From Azovibrio restrictus (GTDB lineage Bacteria > Bacteroidota > Bacteroidia > Chitinophagales > Chitinophagaceae), in contig JANLJF010000016.1 of NCBI GenBank assembly GCA_029255605.1, positions 39,834-103,833 on the forward strand: a stretch of 64,000 nucleotides of DNA, given 5' to 3'. The translations under genes were made by a program, and so were the position numbers. Position 1 is the stretch's first letter; every line of letters begins with the position of its first letter. Below, in pieces: positions 1 through 8,108 of this stretch. The notes under the pieces were generated by a model. That model searched no databases, was not told the origin of the DNA, and saw nothing but the letters and a program-made list of their open reading frames with translations.

Positions 1-1
1 C

Positions 2-871
2 GCTTCTCACACAATGCTATTGCGCAGTGCTAAGGTTGCTGTTAATAACCTGGGTTTTGCACAAAAACTTGGCAATAGCGGTGTTTTGGGTGTGAACATT
101 ATGGCTATGACCTTTGGTGAAATTCCGATAACTGAGTATAACAACCCTGAAACGACACTGGGTACTTATACACCTCAGTTCTTCAATTTCACACTGGGTT
201 ATGCAAAATCGTTTTCCCGCAGCATTCAGGCTGGTGTAGCTGCGACCTTCGTTTCTCAGCAAATATCAAACGTAAAGGCAAGTGGTGCAGCATTTGAGGC
301 TGGTATCCAATACGTAACAGGTAAGCGTGATAACTTCCACTTTGGTATCACCCTGCGCAATATTGGTACCAATATGCGTTTCAATGGTAATGGTTTCTCC
401 ATCAACTCTGAAGCACCTGAGAATGAGTCATATACCATGAATATGCAAACGCCATCTGAGAAATTTGAGCTGCCTACATACCTTAATTTTGGTATTGCTT
501 ACGATTTCTACCTGGATGAGAAAAGTGTAGCCCAGGCTACTGGTGAAGAGCAGGCTACTGAAGCTCCGAAACCTAAGCACAGGTTGACAGGTATGGCAAA
601 CTTCACTTCAAACTCATTTAATAACGATTACCTGGGTATTGCTGCTGAGTATGCTTTCAGGGAGATGTTCATGTTGCGTGCCGGTTACCGTTATGAAAAA
701 GGCATTGGCGGCGACCAGCCAACAACTATGTACACCGGCGTTAGTGCAGGTGCTACTGTTGCAACACGTATTGGCGAAAAAGGACCAATGCTGGCTGTAG
801 ATTACTCTTTCCGCCCAACACAACGCCCAAGCACCGGTGTGCATGTTTTCACACTGCGTTTTATGCGTTAA
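2..871 (+). CDS. porV: PorV/PorQ-family T9SS outer-membrane barrel protein (5' end outside window)
   Basis: The frame is open from base 2, so the true start lies upstream and the track's Met at base 14 is probably internal. About 289 residues are visible. The sequence shows alternating amphipathic strands typical of a FadL-like barrel, with PorV-family landmarks such as MTFGEI, YAKSFS, GAAFEAGIQY and a final strand ending FTLRFMR. PorV proteins sit in the outer membrane and take cargo with C-terminal sorting domains from the type IX translocon to the attachment machinery. Cargo candidates occur at 15.4-16.9 kb and 58.4-64 kb. An Ala/Glu/Lys/Pro-rich insertion around residues 170-190 is probably a loop. 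The family is clear; PorV as opposed to another paralogue is less sure. Confidence 0.7.
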   Translation, partial: ASHTMLLRSAKVAVNNLGFAQKLGNSGVLGVNIMAMTFGEIPITEYNNPETTLGTYTPQFFNFTLGYAKSFSRSIQAGVAATFVSQQISNVKASGAAFEAGIQYVTGKRDNFHFGITLRNIGTNMRFNGNGFSINSEAPENESYTMNMQTPSEKFELPTYLNFGIAYDFYLDEKSVAQATGEEQATEAPKPKHRLTGMANFTSNSFNNDYLGIAAEYAFREMFMLRAGYRYEKGIGGDQPTTMYTGVSAGATVATRIGEKGPMLAVDYSFRPTQRPSTGVHVFTLRFMR

Positions 872-901
872 AAGGGAAAAATCCTTATTTTTGTTTCAAT
901 G

Positions 902-938
902 CAACGCTTCTGCACACACAGGAGCGTTGTATTTTTAT
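902..938 (+). terminator. Terminator after the PorV-like gene
   Basis: CAACGCT at 902-908 pairs with AGCGTTG at 923-929. A further CTG/CAG pairing lies inside, and a T-rich tail follows. It separates the PorV-like gene from greA. Confidence 0.6.
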
Positions 939-969
939 TTACTGTTCTAAACCATAAAAATTAGTGGTT

Positions 970-1443
970 ATGTCTGGAGTAAACTATGTAACGAAAGAGA
1001 CACTGGAGCAAATGAGAGATGAGCTTACAGTACTGAAAACAAGTGGCAGGGCCGAAATAGCAAGGCAAATTGCAGAGGCACGTGAAAAAGGCGACTTAAA
1101 GGAAAATGCAGAGTATGATGCAGCCAAAGAGGCACAGGGTTACCATGAGGCTAAAATAGCACAATTGGAGTCGGCCATAGCTACTTCAAGAGTGATTGAT
1201 GCAAAAGACCTGGATATTAGTAAGGTATCCATATTGAGCAAGGTAAAGCTGACTAATATGGGTACTAAGAAAGTAGTGGAATACCAGCTGGTGTCTGAGC
1301 AGGAAGCCGACCTGAAGGCTGGTAAGATATCTATCACATCACCCATAGGTAAGGGATTGCTAGGTAAAAAAATAGGTGAAGTAGCAGAAATATCTGTACC
1401 TAGCGGTATGCTTAAATTCAAGATAGAGAACATATCTATATAG
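970..1443 (+). CDS. greA: Transcription elongation factor GreA
   Basis: GreA enters the secondary channel of RNA polymerase and stimulates cleavage of backtracked transcripts. The 157-residue length is normal. Residues about 1-75 form the antiparallel coiled coil with the acidic-tip signature GDLKENAEYDAAKE, and the rest is the FKBP-like C-terminal domain ending in GKKIGEVAEISVP. The track starts at a GTG (964), but the ATG at 970 gives the usual N-terminus MSGVNYVTKE and is preferred. The HIT gene begins 3 bases after the stop, so the two are probably co-transcribed. Confidence 0.95.
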   Translation: MSGVNYVTKETLEQMRDELTVLKTSGRAEIARQIAEAREKGDLKENAEYDAAKEAQGYHEAKIAQLESAIATSRVIDAKDLDISKVSILSKVKLTNMGTKKVVEYQLVSEQEADLKAGKISITSPIGKGLLGKKIGEVAEISVPSGMLKFKIENISI

Positions 1444-1446
1444 TTT

Positions 1447-1839
1447 ATGGCAAGCATTTTCACAAAAATCATCGAAGGCGAGATACCATCGTATAAAATA
1501 GCTGAGAACGATAAATTCTATGCTTTTTTAGATATAGCGCCTATGGCTAAAGGCCATGTGCTGATAGTACCCAAGGTGGAAACCGATAAATTCTTTGATG
1601 TGGCCGATGACTATCTGCAAGAGTGGTTGCTGTTTGCAAAACCTATTGCAAAGGCAATAGAAAAGGCTTTTGACTGCAATAGATGTGGCATGAGTGTAGT
1701 AGGGCTGGAAGTGCCGCATGCGCATATGCATCTTATACCCATCCATTCAGCAGATGACCTGAACTTTACAAGGCCTAAACTGAAACTATCTGAAGCTGAG
1801 TTTCAGGTAGTGCAGCAACAGATAACAGACAATATGTAA
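1447..1839 (+). CDS. HIT-family nucleotide hydrolase/transferase
   Basis: This is a complete 130-residue histidine-triad protein. The N-terminal stretch IFTKIIEGEIPSYKI and the catalytic triad HAHMH near residues 91-95 are diagnostic. HIT proteins usually hydrolyse AMP-linked substrates such as adenosine phosphoramidates; the real substrate cannot be read from sequence. It sits directly behind greA, and a strong terminator follows its stop codon. Confidence 0.9.
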   Translation: MASIFTKIIEGEIPSYKIAENDKFYAFLDIAPMAKGHVLIVPKVETDKFFDVADDYLQEWLLFAKPIAKAIEKAFDCNRCGMSVVGLEVPHAHMHLIPIHSADDLNFTRPKLKLSEAEFQVVQQQITDNM

Positions 1840-1843
1840 AAAG

Positions 1844-1868
1844 ACGGCAAACGCCGTTTTTTTCTTTT
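1844..1868 (+). terminator. Rho-independent terminator after greA-HIT
   Basis: Stem ACGGC/GCCGT with an AAAC loop at 1844-1857, followed by a long T tract. It ends the rightward pair before the convergent ABM gene, whose stop codon lies at its edge. Confidence 0.75.
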
Positions 1869-2164
1869 TAGGGTACTACTACTTTCTGAGTCACGCTCCA
1901 TGCTTGCGGCTTATCCGCAAACAGAGCTTTTGTTCTGGCCCAGGTATCTTTAAACAGTTCTGAAAACCGGTAATGGTCTAAATGCTGCTCGCTTTGCCAA
2001 TGGCTGTAAGTAAGAAATACATTGGCATCGTGTGCATCCTGCCACAGCTCTAAATGCGTGCAGCCTTCAAAATGGCGTATCAGGTGCTTACGCTCCTCAA
2101 ACAATGCCTGGAAAGCCTCTACATGCTGTGGCTCAAATGTCATCCTTACAATACGTACAATCAT
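1868..2164 (-). CDS. ABM-domain (antibiotic biosynthesis monooxygenase-like) protein
   Basis: This is a 98-residue single-domain dimeric ferredoxin-like-fold protein. The opening MIVRIVRMTFEP, the central H-F-E-G-C motif and LELWQDAHDANVFLTYSHW are typical of ABM proteins, which include quinol monooxygenases and many uncharacterised members. The start codon overlaps the stop of the upstream gene as ATGA (2161-2164), so the two are almost certainly translationally coupled. The specific reaction is unknown. Confidence 0.8.
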   Translation of the reverse strand: MIVRIVRMTFEPQHVEAFQALFEERKHLIRHFEGCTHLELWQDAHDANVFLTYSHWQSEQHLDHYRFSELFKDTWARTKALFADKPQAWSVTQKVVVP

Positions 2165-2955
2165 TCAAAGATTATTTTAATGGCATTATACATCAGGTGC
2201 TGCTCTTTACTGAGCCTCAGCCCTAGCAGGCTGGCTGCCTTGCCCTGGTTGATGGCTATTTCAAGATAACCTGTGCTATTGAAACGGCACAGCATTTCAT
2301 CGCGCGGTACATCGCTGTAATGGTTACTTATTTTGCTAATAGATTCCCGCAGGAACAGCATACGGAATGGCCTGCCGTGGCTATAAGCTTCAAACTGCTC
2401 GTGCGTAATGTTGATGACCACATTCTCATACCTGTCTATATGTATCACATGGCATTCTACGGTGTTGCCTGTAAGGCGCGGCTGCCAGTGCACCAGTGCA
2501 TTGCTCATATCACAAGGCACCAGCTCCATATCTTTAGCATTGTGGCCATTCCCCAGTTTGTTTATCATATCTGCCGCTGCTTTCATCCAGTCTTTCATGG
2601 TATAATTGGCAGGCAATGCGGGGCATAGCCATGTGGAGTAGTAGGCACCGCTGAAAGCCAGCGAAAGCACACCATTATCGGGCGCCAGGAAATAGTGCCC
2701 GTCTTTCTGGCAAAGCAATAGCTTAGGTGCTGCATCATAAAATACATTGCACAGTACTACGTGAAAGCTGCCTGCAGGAAAATTTCTGTATGCTGAATTG
2801 AGTAGATAGGCCGCCTGTTGCAAATGATATGGCTCTACCTGGTGCGAAACATCGACAATAGGCAACCGGCTTGCATGCTGCATCAGGATGCCCTTTGCAG
2901 CTGCCACAGAGGCATCCTGCAAACCGAAATCTGACAGCAGAGTGATACAAGCCAT
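2161..2955 (-). CDS. Divergent SAM-hydroxide adenosyltransferase (DUF62) homologue
   Basis: The start is placed at 2955 (MACITLLSDFG), giving 264 residues. The longer track ORF (to 3168) adds a non-conserved tail and overlaps the start of the divergent lipoprotein gene. The N-terminal SDFGLQD and the middle APDNGVLSLAF match the SAM hydroxide adenosyltransferase/fluorinase superfamily, which cleaves SAM to adenosine and methionine. However, the usual VDPGVG-R segment is here CNVFYDAAPK, and the FHGRD segment is here YTMKDW. The Asp-Arg-His triad of active enzymes therefore seems absent. It is coupled to the ABM gene downstream. It may bind SAM or a nucleoside without this chemistry. Confidence 0.75.
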   Translation of the reverse strand: MACITLLSDFGLQDASVAAAKGILMQHASRLPIVDVSHQVEPYHLQQAAYLLNSAYRNFPAGSFHVVLCNVFYDAAPKLLLCQKDGHYFLAPDNGVLSLAFSGAYYSTWLCPALPANYTMKDWMKAAADMINKLGNGHNAKDMELVPCDMSNALVHWQPRLTGNTVECHVIHIDRYENVVINITHEQFEAYSHGRPFRMLFLRESISKISNHYSDVPRDEMLCRFNSTGYLEIAINQGKAASLLGLRLSKEQHLMYNAIKIIFE

Positions 2956-3097
2956 AAAAGTAGATAGCAAAAGTAAACCGCTAAAACGGCAATGCAAAGC
3001 CGGATTGCCATTATAGGTGCATAATAGAAAATATTTAGTCCATATTTGCGTTATTAATTCTACTACTAACTTTACTGAGAAGTATATAAACTGCCCG

Positions 3098-4525
3098 ATG
3101 CGTAATAAAGGTTTTATAGTTGCCACCCTGTTTGTGATGCTGATAGCTGTACTGGGTACAGGCTGCAAGAAGGAAAAACTGCTGACAGCTGGTGGCCAGC
3201 TGCGTTACTCTACCGATACCCTTACTTTCGATACCGTGTTTACAGCACAAGGGAGTTTCACTACACAGGTAAAACTGTATAATCCCCAAAATCAGAAAGT
3301 AAATATCAGCACCATCAGGTTGGAGCAGGGTAATCAATCACAGTTTCATCTAAACGTAAATGGCATTAGTGGCAATAATGTTACAAACATAGAGCTGGCG
3401 GCTAATGATAGCATGTACATTTTTGCTACTGTAAATGTAGACCCTACTAATATAAACACGCCTTTTGTAGTAGAAGATAAAGTAATAGCTACCATGAACG
3501 GTAAGGATTATGAGCTACCATTGCTGGCATACGGGCAGAATGCTTATTATTTAATAGACAGCCTGATAGAAACATCGCAAACCTGGCTTACAGATAAGCC
3601 TTATGTTATTATACACAGCGCACAGGTAAAGGAGAATACTACACTGACGATACCGGCAGGTTGCCGCATCTACATGCATGCCGATTCGCGCCTGTATGTA
3701 GATGGTACATTGATAGTGAATGGTACAAAAAAAGATAGTGTAATATTTCAAGGCGACAGGCTGGACAGGAAATATTTCGGCAATGAAGGTTACCCCGGTG
3801 AGTGGGGTGGTCTGTACTTCTCGCCCAAAAGCCGTAAAAGTGTTCTGAACTACGCGATATTAAGGAACTGCGGCAGCACTACCGGCCTGGGGCTTGCCGC
3901 CGCCATCTGGGCTACGCCCGATAGTGTGAATGATAATGATTTTCAATTGCGCATGTATAGCACCATCATTGAAAACTCGATAGGCTATGGTATAGTAGGC
4001 TTTGGTAGTACCATATACGGGCAGAATTGCCTGATACATAATTGCGGTGCACAGGGGTTGGCTACTTTTGAAGGTGGACAATATTATTTCGATAATTGTA
4101 ATTTTGTTACATACGGTAATAAGAAATTGAGCCATATAGATAACCCGACCGTAGCGCTTATCAACTACAGGGATATTGATGATTATAACTATGTAGCGGG
4201 GCCGTTAGATGCACAACTCCGCAACTGCGTTATCTGGGGTTCTCTGGAAAATGAATGCTTTATCAATAAAAAAGGGAATAGCACAGTAGATGTGAAGCTG
4301 ATAAACTGTGCTATCAAGAGTAAAGAAGCGATACCATCTTACGTTACCAATACCAACAGCATCATCAATACAGATCCATCCTTCAAAGATGCAAATGGTG
4401 GGGATTTCAAATTGAATGAAAACTCCCCCCTAAGAGATAAAGGTATAAACATCAGCGGACTGGATAGGGACCTGGACGACAAGCCGCGTACCGGTGTGCC
4501 GGATATTGGCTGTTATGAATATTAA
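3098..4525 (+). CDS. Right-handed beta-helix lipoprotein
   Basis: The start is set at 3098 (MRNKGFIVATLF) because a lipoprotein signal follows directly, with the lipobox GTGC around residues 21-24; the upstream part of the track ORF has no signal and overlaps a divergent gene. The mature protein of about 450 residues has an early beta-sandwich-like region, then a parallel beta-helix with repeating strands (ILRNCG, IIENSIGYG, LIHNCGAQG, NCNFVTYG). It ends with the PDIGCYEY tail common in Bacteroidetes choice-of-anchor Q proteins. It is probably surface-exposed or periplasmic and may bind a polysaccharide; no catalytic residues can be assigned. Confidence 0.75.
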   Translation: MRNKGFIVATLFVMLIAVLGTGCKKEKLLTAGGQLRYSTDTLTFDTVFTAQGSFTTQVKLYNPQNQKVNISTIRLEQGNQSQFHLNVNGISGNNVTNIELAANDSMYIFATVNVDPTNINTPFVVEDKVIATMNGKDYELPLLAYGQNAYYLIDSLIETSQTWLTDKPYVIIHSAQVKENTTLTIPAGCRIYMHADSRLYVDGTLIVNGTKKDSVIFQGDRLDRKYFGNEGYPGEWGGLYFSPKSRKSVLNYAILRNCGSTTGLGLAAAIWATPDSVNDNDFQLRMYSTIIENSIGYGIVGFGSTIYGQNCLIHNCGAQGLATFEGGQYYFDNCNFVTYGNKKLSHIDNPTVALINYRDIDDYNYVAGPLDAQLRNCVIWGSLENECFINKKGNSTVDVKLINCAIKSKEAIPSYVTNTNSIINTDPSFKDANGGDFKLNENSPLRDKGINISGLDRDLDDKPRTGVPDIGCYEY

Positions 4526-4562
4526 CAGGCAGCATTTATGCTTTGTTTTATATGCCTCATAC

Positions 4563-5099
4563 TCAGGCAGCATGGTGTTGTTGCACGTACTCCATAAAGC
4601 GCGGCATAGCCAGGTGGAACCAAGGCGTGAAGTCTTCCGGCTTTTCGTGCATCCAACGCTGTAAATCAGCAGCTGCTATAAACTTGTAGTCGTTCGCTTC
4701 TTCGGCATTCGGTTTCACATCACCATCGTAAGTGCCAAAGTATATATGGTCGTACTCGTTCTCTATCAGTTCATTGTTCACATCCGCTTTATAGCGTAGG
4801 GTGAAGATAGGCTCCAGGTCACAGTCAAATCCCATTTCTTCCTGCAGGCGTCTGTGTGCTGCATGCAGCGTGCTTTCGCGTGGTGCCGGGTGAGAGCAGC
4901 AGGTATTGCTCCACAAACCACCTGAATGGTATTTGCTGTAAGCCCGTTGTTGCAGTAGTATCTCGTTATTGCTGTTCAATATAAATACAGACAATGCACG
5001 GTGCAATGCACCTGCGCGGTGTGCCTGCAGTTTCTCCATTGTGCCCAGCCACTCATCCTGTTCATTCACCAGTATCACGTGGTTTTCTTTCGCCGCCAT
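4563..5099 (-). CDS. idi: Isopentenyl-diphosphate delta-isomerase, type 1
   Basis: The 178-residue Nudix-fold enzyme interconverts isopentenyl and dimethylallyl diphosphate, setting the precursor ratio for carotenoid synthesis. The active-site cysteine motif NTCCSHP, the Nudix-like helix RRLQEEMG and the acidic motif ENEYDHIYFG are all present. It is the last gene of the leftward crt cluster, 10 bases after the crtB stop, so it is most likely expressed with crtI and crtB. Confidence 0.93.
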   Translation of the reverse strand: MAAKENHVILVNEQDEWLGTMEKLQAHRAGALHRALSVFILNSNNEILLQQRAYSKYHSGGLWSNTCCSHPAPRESTLHAAHRRLQEEMGFDCDLEPIFTLRYKADVNNELIENEYDHIYFGTYDGDVKPNAEEANDYKFIAAADLQRWMHEKPEDFTPWFHLAMPRFMEYVQQHHAA

Positions 5100-5109
5100 A
5101 GGTGCAAAG

Positions 5110-5949
5110 TTATAGAAGGTTCAGCCTGTTATTGACACCTGCCGTAAATACGATGAACATTTTTTCATAATCGGGTACACGCACACGCTGTTCCAGCACC
5201 GATTGCGGTTGCATACGTTGTATTTTCCTGAACAATGCATAATAATACCGGTATGCGGTATAAACTCCCAAACGTGCTTTCCATGGCAGCTTACGTATCC
5301 CTGTGAGTGCGGCTTTAAAATCGGCTTCAATATCGTGTTCTATCTTCTTCTTGCTCTGTATGTCAAAGCGGTAAAAATCCAGCTCCGGAAAATAAGTACG
5401 GTTCAGGTTGTTGTAGTCCGACTGTATATCCCGTAGGAAATTTATCTTTTGAAAGGCTGCGCCTAGTTTCCGTGCGCCTTGTTGCAATTCATCATACTTC
5501 TTCATGTCCCCTTCGCAGAAAACACAGAGGCACATCAGCCCCACCACTTCTGCCGAACCATATACATATTCATCCAGCTCATGCACCGTGTTATAGTCCG
5601 TTTTGTGCAGGTCCAGCTTCATGCTGTGCAGGAAGGCGGTGATGAGTTCATAAGGTATGTTATATGTATGCACCACATGCTGAAAGCTATGCAGCACCGG
5701 GTTCAGGCTGATGCCACGCGATACCGCCAGCCAGGTATCACGTTCAAATTCATCCAGCAGTGTTGCCTTATCGTGCTCGTGAAAGGTATCTACTATTTCA
5801 TCTGCCAGCCTTACAAAGCCATAGATGTCATGTATCGGGCCTCGCAGGTCTTTATGCAACAGCTTAATGGCACTTGAAAAAGACGTGCTGTATTGCTGCG
5901 TTATTATCTTGCTGCAGGCATGGCTCACACTATGAAAAATGGACATCAT
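5110..5949 (-). CDS. crtB: Phytoene/squalene synthase family enzyme (phytoene synthase)
   Basis: This 279-residue all-alpha prenyl synthase joins two geranylgeranyl diphosphates head-to-head to make phytoene. Both Asp-rich Mg-diphosphate sites are visible: DEIVDTF near residue 50 and DIQSDYNNLNRTYFP in the C-terminal half. Its position 4 bases after the crtI gene and before idi supports phytoene rather than squalene synthesis. The start may be the first or second of two adjacent Met codons. Confidence 0.93.
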   Translation of the reverse strand: MMSIFHSVSHACSKIITQQYSTSFSSAIKLLHKDLRGPIHDIYGFVRLADEIVDTFHEHDKATLLDEFERDTWLAVSRGISLNPVLHSFQHVVHTYNIPYELITAFLHSMKLDLHKTDYNTVHELDEYVYGSAEVVGLMCLCVFCEGDMKKYDELQQGARKLGAAFQKINFLRDIQSDYNNLNRTYFPELDFYRFDIQSKKKIEHDIEADFKAALTGIRKLPWKARLGVYTAYRYYYALFRKIQRMQPQSVLEQRVRVPDYEKMFIVFTAGVNNRLNLL

Positions 5950-5953
5950 AAGC

Positions 5954-7432
5954 TCAGGCAGTTTTGAGTGTTTTCTTTTTAAGAATCTGTTTGGCTACTA
6001 TCTCTCCCGATATCAGTGCGGGCGGCACACCCGGTCCCGGTACAGTCAGTTGCCCGGTATAATACAGGTTGTGCAGTTTTTTATTGCGTATGGATGGTTT
6101 GAGCAATGCAGTTTGCCGCAGTGTATTGGCCAGGCCATAGGCATTACCCTTAAAGGCATTATAATCGGTTACAAAATCGTTGTGTGCATAGCTGCGTATG
6201 TAGGTAATATGCGGCTTTATATCAATGCCTGTACGCTGCGCTATACGTCGTATGGCTGTTTCAAAATACTGATTGCGTATGGCTTCAGTATCTTCCATGC
6301 CCGGCGCTATGGGTATTAGTATAAAGAGGTTTTCACATCCTTCGGGCGCTACGCTAACATCTGTTTTTGATGGGCAGCATACATACATCAGTGGCTCATC
6401 GGGCCATTGAGGCTTTGTGTACAGCGCTGCAGCGTGCGCATCGAAGGGCGCATCAAAAAACAGGTTGTGGTGTTGCAGGTTTTCTATTTTTCTATCGATA
6501 CCTACATAATACAGCAGGCACGATGGGGCCATCTCGCGTTTGTCCCAATAGCCATCGCTGTAGTTCCTGTATGCATCCGGCAATAGTTCTGCTTCTGCAT
6601 GGTGATAATCGCAGGCAAGGATGATGTTATCTGCATTCAGGTCTTGCCTGTCGGTAGATACAATGCCCGCTTCATGGCCCCATGCTTTAATGCCGGTGAC
6701 AGTTTCATTAAATTGAAACTGTACACCTAGTTCTGTTGCCAACTGATGCATGGCATTGGCTACCTGCACCATGCCACCCATAGGGTACCAAGTGCCCAGC
6801 TTCATGTCGGCATAGTTCATCATGCTGTATAATGCCGGTGTATTGCGTGGCAATGCACCGAGGAATAATATCGGGAACTCTACCAGTTGCTGCAGCTTGG
6901 GGTGCTTGAAATACCGGCGCACATGCTTGTGCATCGATGTCAGCATATCTATGCGCAACAGTGAGCGCATTACATCTGTACGCATAAACTCAGTAACGGA
7001 TAACCCCGGCTGGTATATAAAATGATTGAAGGCTGCGTCGTATTTATACGCTGCTTCATTCAGAAAGGCATCCAGCTTTTCAGCCGCGCCTGTTTCGTGT
7101 TGTTCAAACAGGTTACGCAGTTCCCGGTAGTCGCTGGGAATATCTGTCATACCATCTTCCCAGAATACGCGGTATGATGGTGATAGTCTTTCCAACTGAT
7201 AGTAGTCGGCAGGTGTTTTGCCAAACTGTGCAAAGAACCGTTCAAATACATCGGGCATCCAGTACCAGCTAGGACCCATATCGAAGGTGAAGCCATTTGC
7301 CGAAAATGCTCTTGCCCTGCCACCAGCTGTGCTGTGTTTTTCAACCACCGTCACTTGTACACCTTCTTTTGCAAGAAAGCATGCAGCCGACATGCCCGCA
7401 AACCCACTTCCTATGACGATAGCTTTTTTCAA
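5954..7432 (-). CDS. crtI: Phytoene desaturase (CrtI-type FAD oxidoreductase)
   Basis: A 492-residue flavoprotein that desaturates phytoene stepwise toward lycopene or a related product. The N-terminal FAD-binding Rossmann motif GSGFAGMSAACFLA is followed by a second FAD contact, TAGGRA. The C-terminal family signature YYTGQLTVPGPGVPPALISG is intact. It is encoded 18 bases behind the sigma-factor gene and ahead of crtB. No cyclase or hydroxylase gene is visible here, so the end product cannot be told. Confidence 0.95.
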   Translation of the reverse strand: MKKAIVIGSGFAGMSAACFLAKEGVQVTVVEKHSTAGGRARAFSANGFTFDMGPSWYWMPDVFERFFAQFGKTPADYYQLERLSPSYRVFWEDGMTDIPSDYRELRNLFEQHETGAAEKLDAFLNEAAYKYDAAFNHFIYQPGLSVTEFMRTDVMRSLLRIDMLTSMHKHVRRYFKHPKLQQLVEFPILFLGALPRNTPALYSMMNYADMKLGTWYPMGGMVQVANAMHQLATELGVQFQFNETVTGIKAWGHEAGIVSTDRQDLNADNIILACDYHHAEAELLPDAYRNYSDGYWDKREMAPSCLLYYVGIDRKIENLQHHNLFFDAPFDAHAAALYTKPQWPDEPLMYVCCPSKTDVSVAPEGCENLFILIPIAPGMEDTEAIRNQYFETAIRRIAQRTGIDIKPHITYIRSYAHNDFVTDYNAFKGNAYGLANTLRQTALLKPSIRNKKLHNLYYTGQLTVPGPGVPPALISGEIVAKQILKKKTLKTA

Positions 7433-7450
7433 CGTGCGTGAAGTTATTGT

Positions 7451-7948
7451 TTATCGGTCCAGTTGAGACATTAATGTTTTCCGTGCAAAGTGTATCCGGC
7501 TCTTCACAGTACCAAGTGGCTCTTGCAGCAGGTCGGCTATCTCCTGGTATTTATAGCCTGTGTAGTGCAACTCAAAGCACAGGCGGAATATCTGCGGTAA
7601 CCCATCTATCGCTTTTTTCACCTCCCCAAGCCGCATATTATTCCAGCCTTCATTATATACTGCTTTTTGGGTGCTGTACATCAGGGCATCGGCAGGTACA
7701 TCGCCTGACACCTTGAAGAACTTTTTACTGCGCCGGTAGTTATTGATGAAAATATTGCGCATTATAGTGTAGAGCCATGCCTTCAAGTTGGTGCCAAACT
7801 GGTATTTCTCTTTGTTCATCAGGGCGCGCATCATGGTTTCCTGGAAGAGGTCCTGCGCATCTTCATGATCGCGTGTAAGCGTTATGGCATAAGGCTTCAG
7901 AAAGTCGCCGTGGCGCACTACCATGTTATTAAAGTCAGCAGCAGTCAT
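7451..7948 (-). CDS. ECF-type RNA polymerase sigma factor
   Basis: The start is placed at 7948 (MTAADFNNMVV), giving 165 residues. The track's longer form runs through a promoter-like dyad and is not conserved in character. Region 2 is seen in DAQDLFQETMMRAL and LKAWLYTIMRNIFINNYRR; region 4 is the helix-turn-helix YQEIADLLQEPLGTVKSRIHFAR. No anti-sigma gene lies beside it. Lying directly before crtI and behind a CarH-type regulator, it probably drives carotenoid genes or is part of the light/stress switch, as ECF factors do in Myxococcus carotenogenesis. That role is inference from context. Confidence 0.88.
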   Translation of the reverse strand: MTAADFNNMVVRHGDFLKPYAITLTRDHEDAQDLFQETMMRALMNKEKYQFGTNLKAWLYTIMRNIFINNYRRSKKFFKVSGDVPADALMYSTQKAVYNEGWNNMRLGEVKKAIDGLPQIFRLCFELHYTGYKYQEIADLLQEPLGTVKSRIHFARKTLMSQLDR

Positions 7949-7957
7949 ACATTTTTT

Positions 7958-8004
7958 GTTTAACTGTTTATGGTGTAAAGTTAAACACTCATACCATCTG
8001 CCAA
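7958..8004 (-). promoter_or_regulatory. Promoter with operator-like dyad upstream of the sigma factor/crt genes
   Basis: On the coding strand a TTG (8004-8002) is followed after 18 bases by TAACTTTA (7983-7976), close to the Bacteroidetes -33/-7 pattern. Overlapping it is a perfect inverted repeat, GTTTAACT (7958-7965) and AGTTAAAC (7979-7986), with a 13-base spacer that contains CACCATAA on the coding strand. The dyad ends 10 bases before the sigma-factor start codon, so a bound repressor would block transcription. Confidence 0.55.
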
Positions 8005-8108
8005 AATAGTTTTTGTTTATAGTTACTGTGGTCTTTATTAAACAAGACGTGCGGGCATATGGTTTCTCAACCAGAATGGCCATTAGCGTATATATCAATA
8101 AGAAAGGA

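Noticed and set aside
3035-3337. 100-residue minus-strand ORF
   Set aside because: A shadow of the lipoprotein gene and its upstream region.
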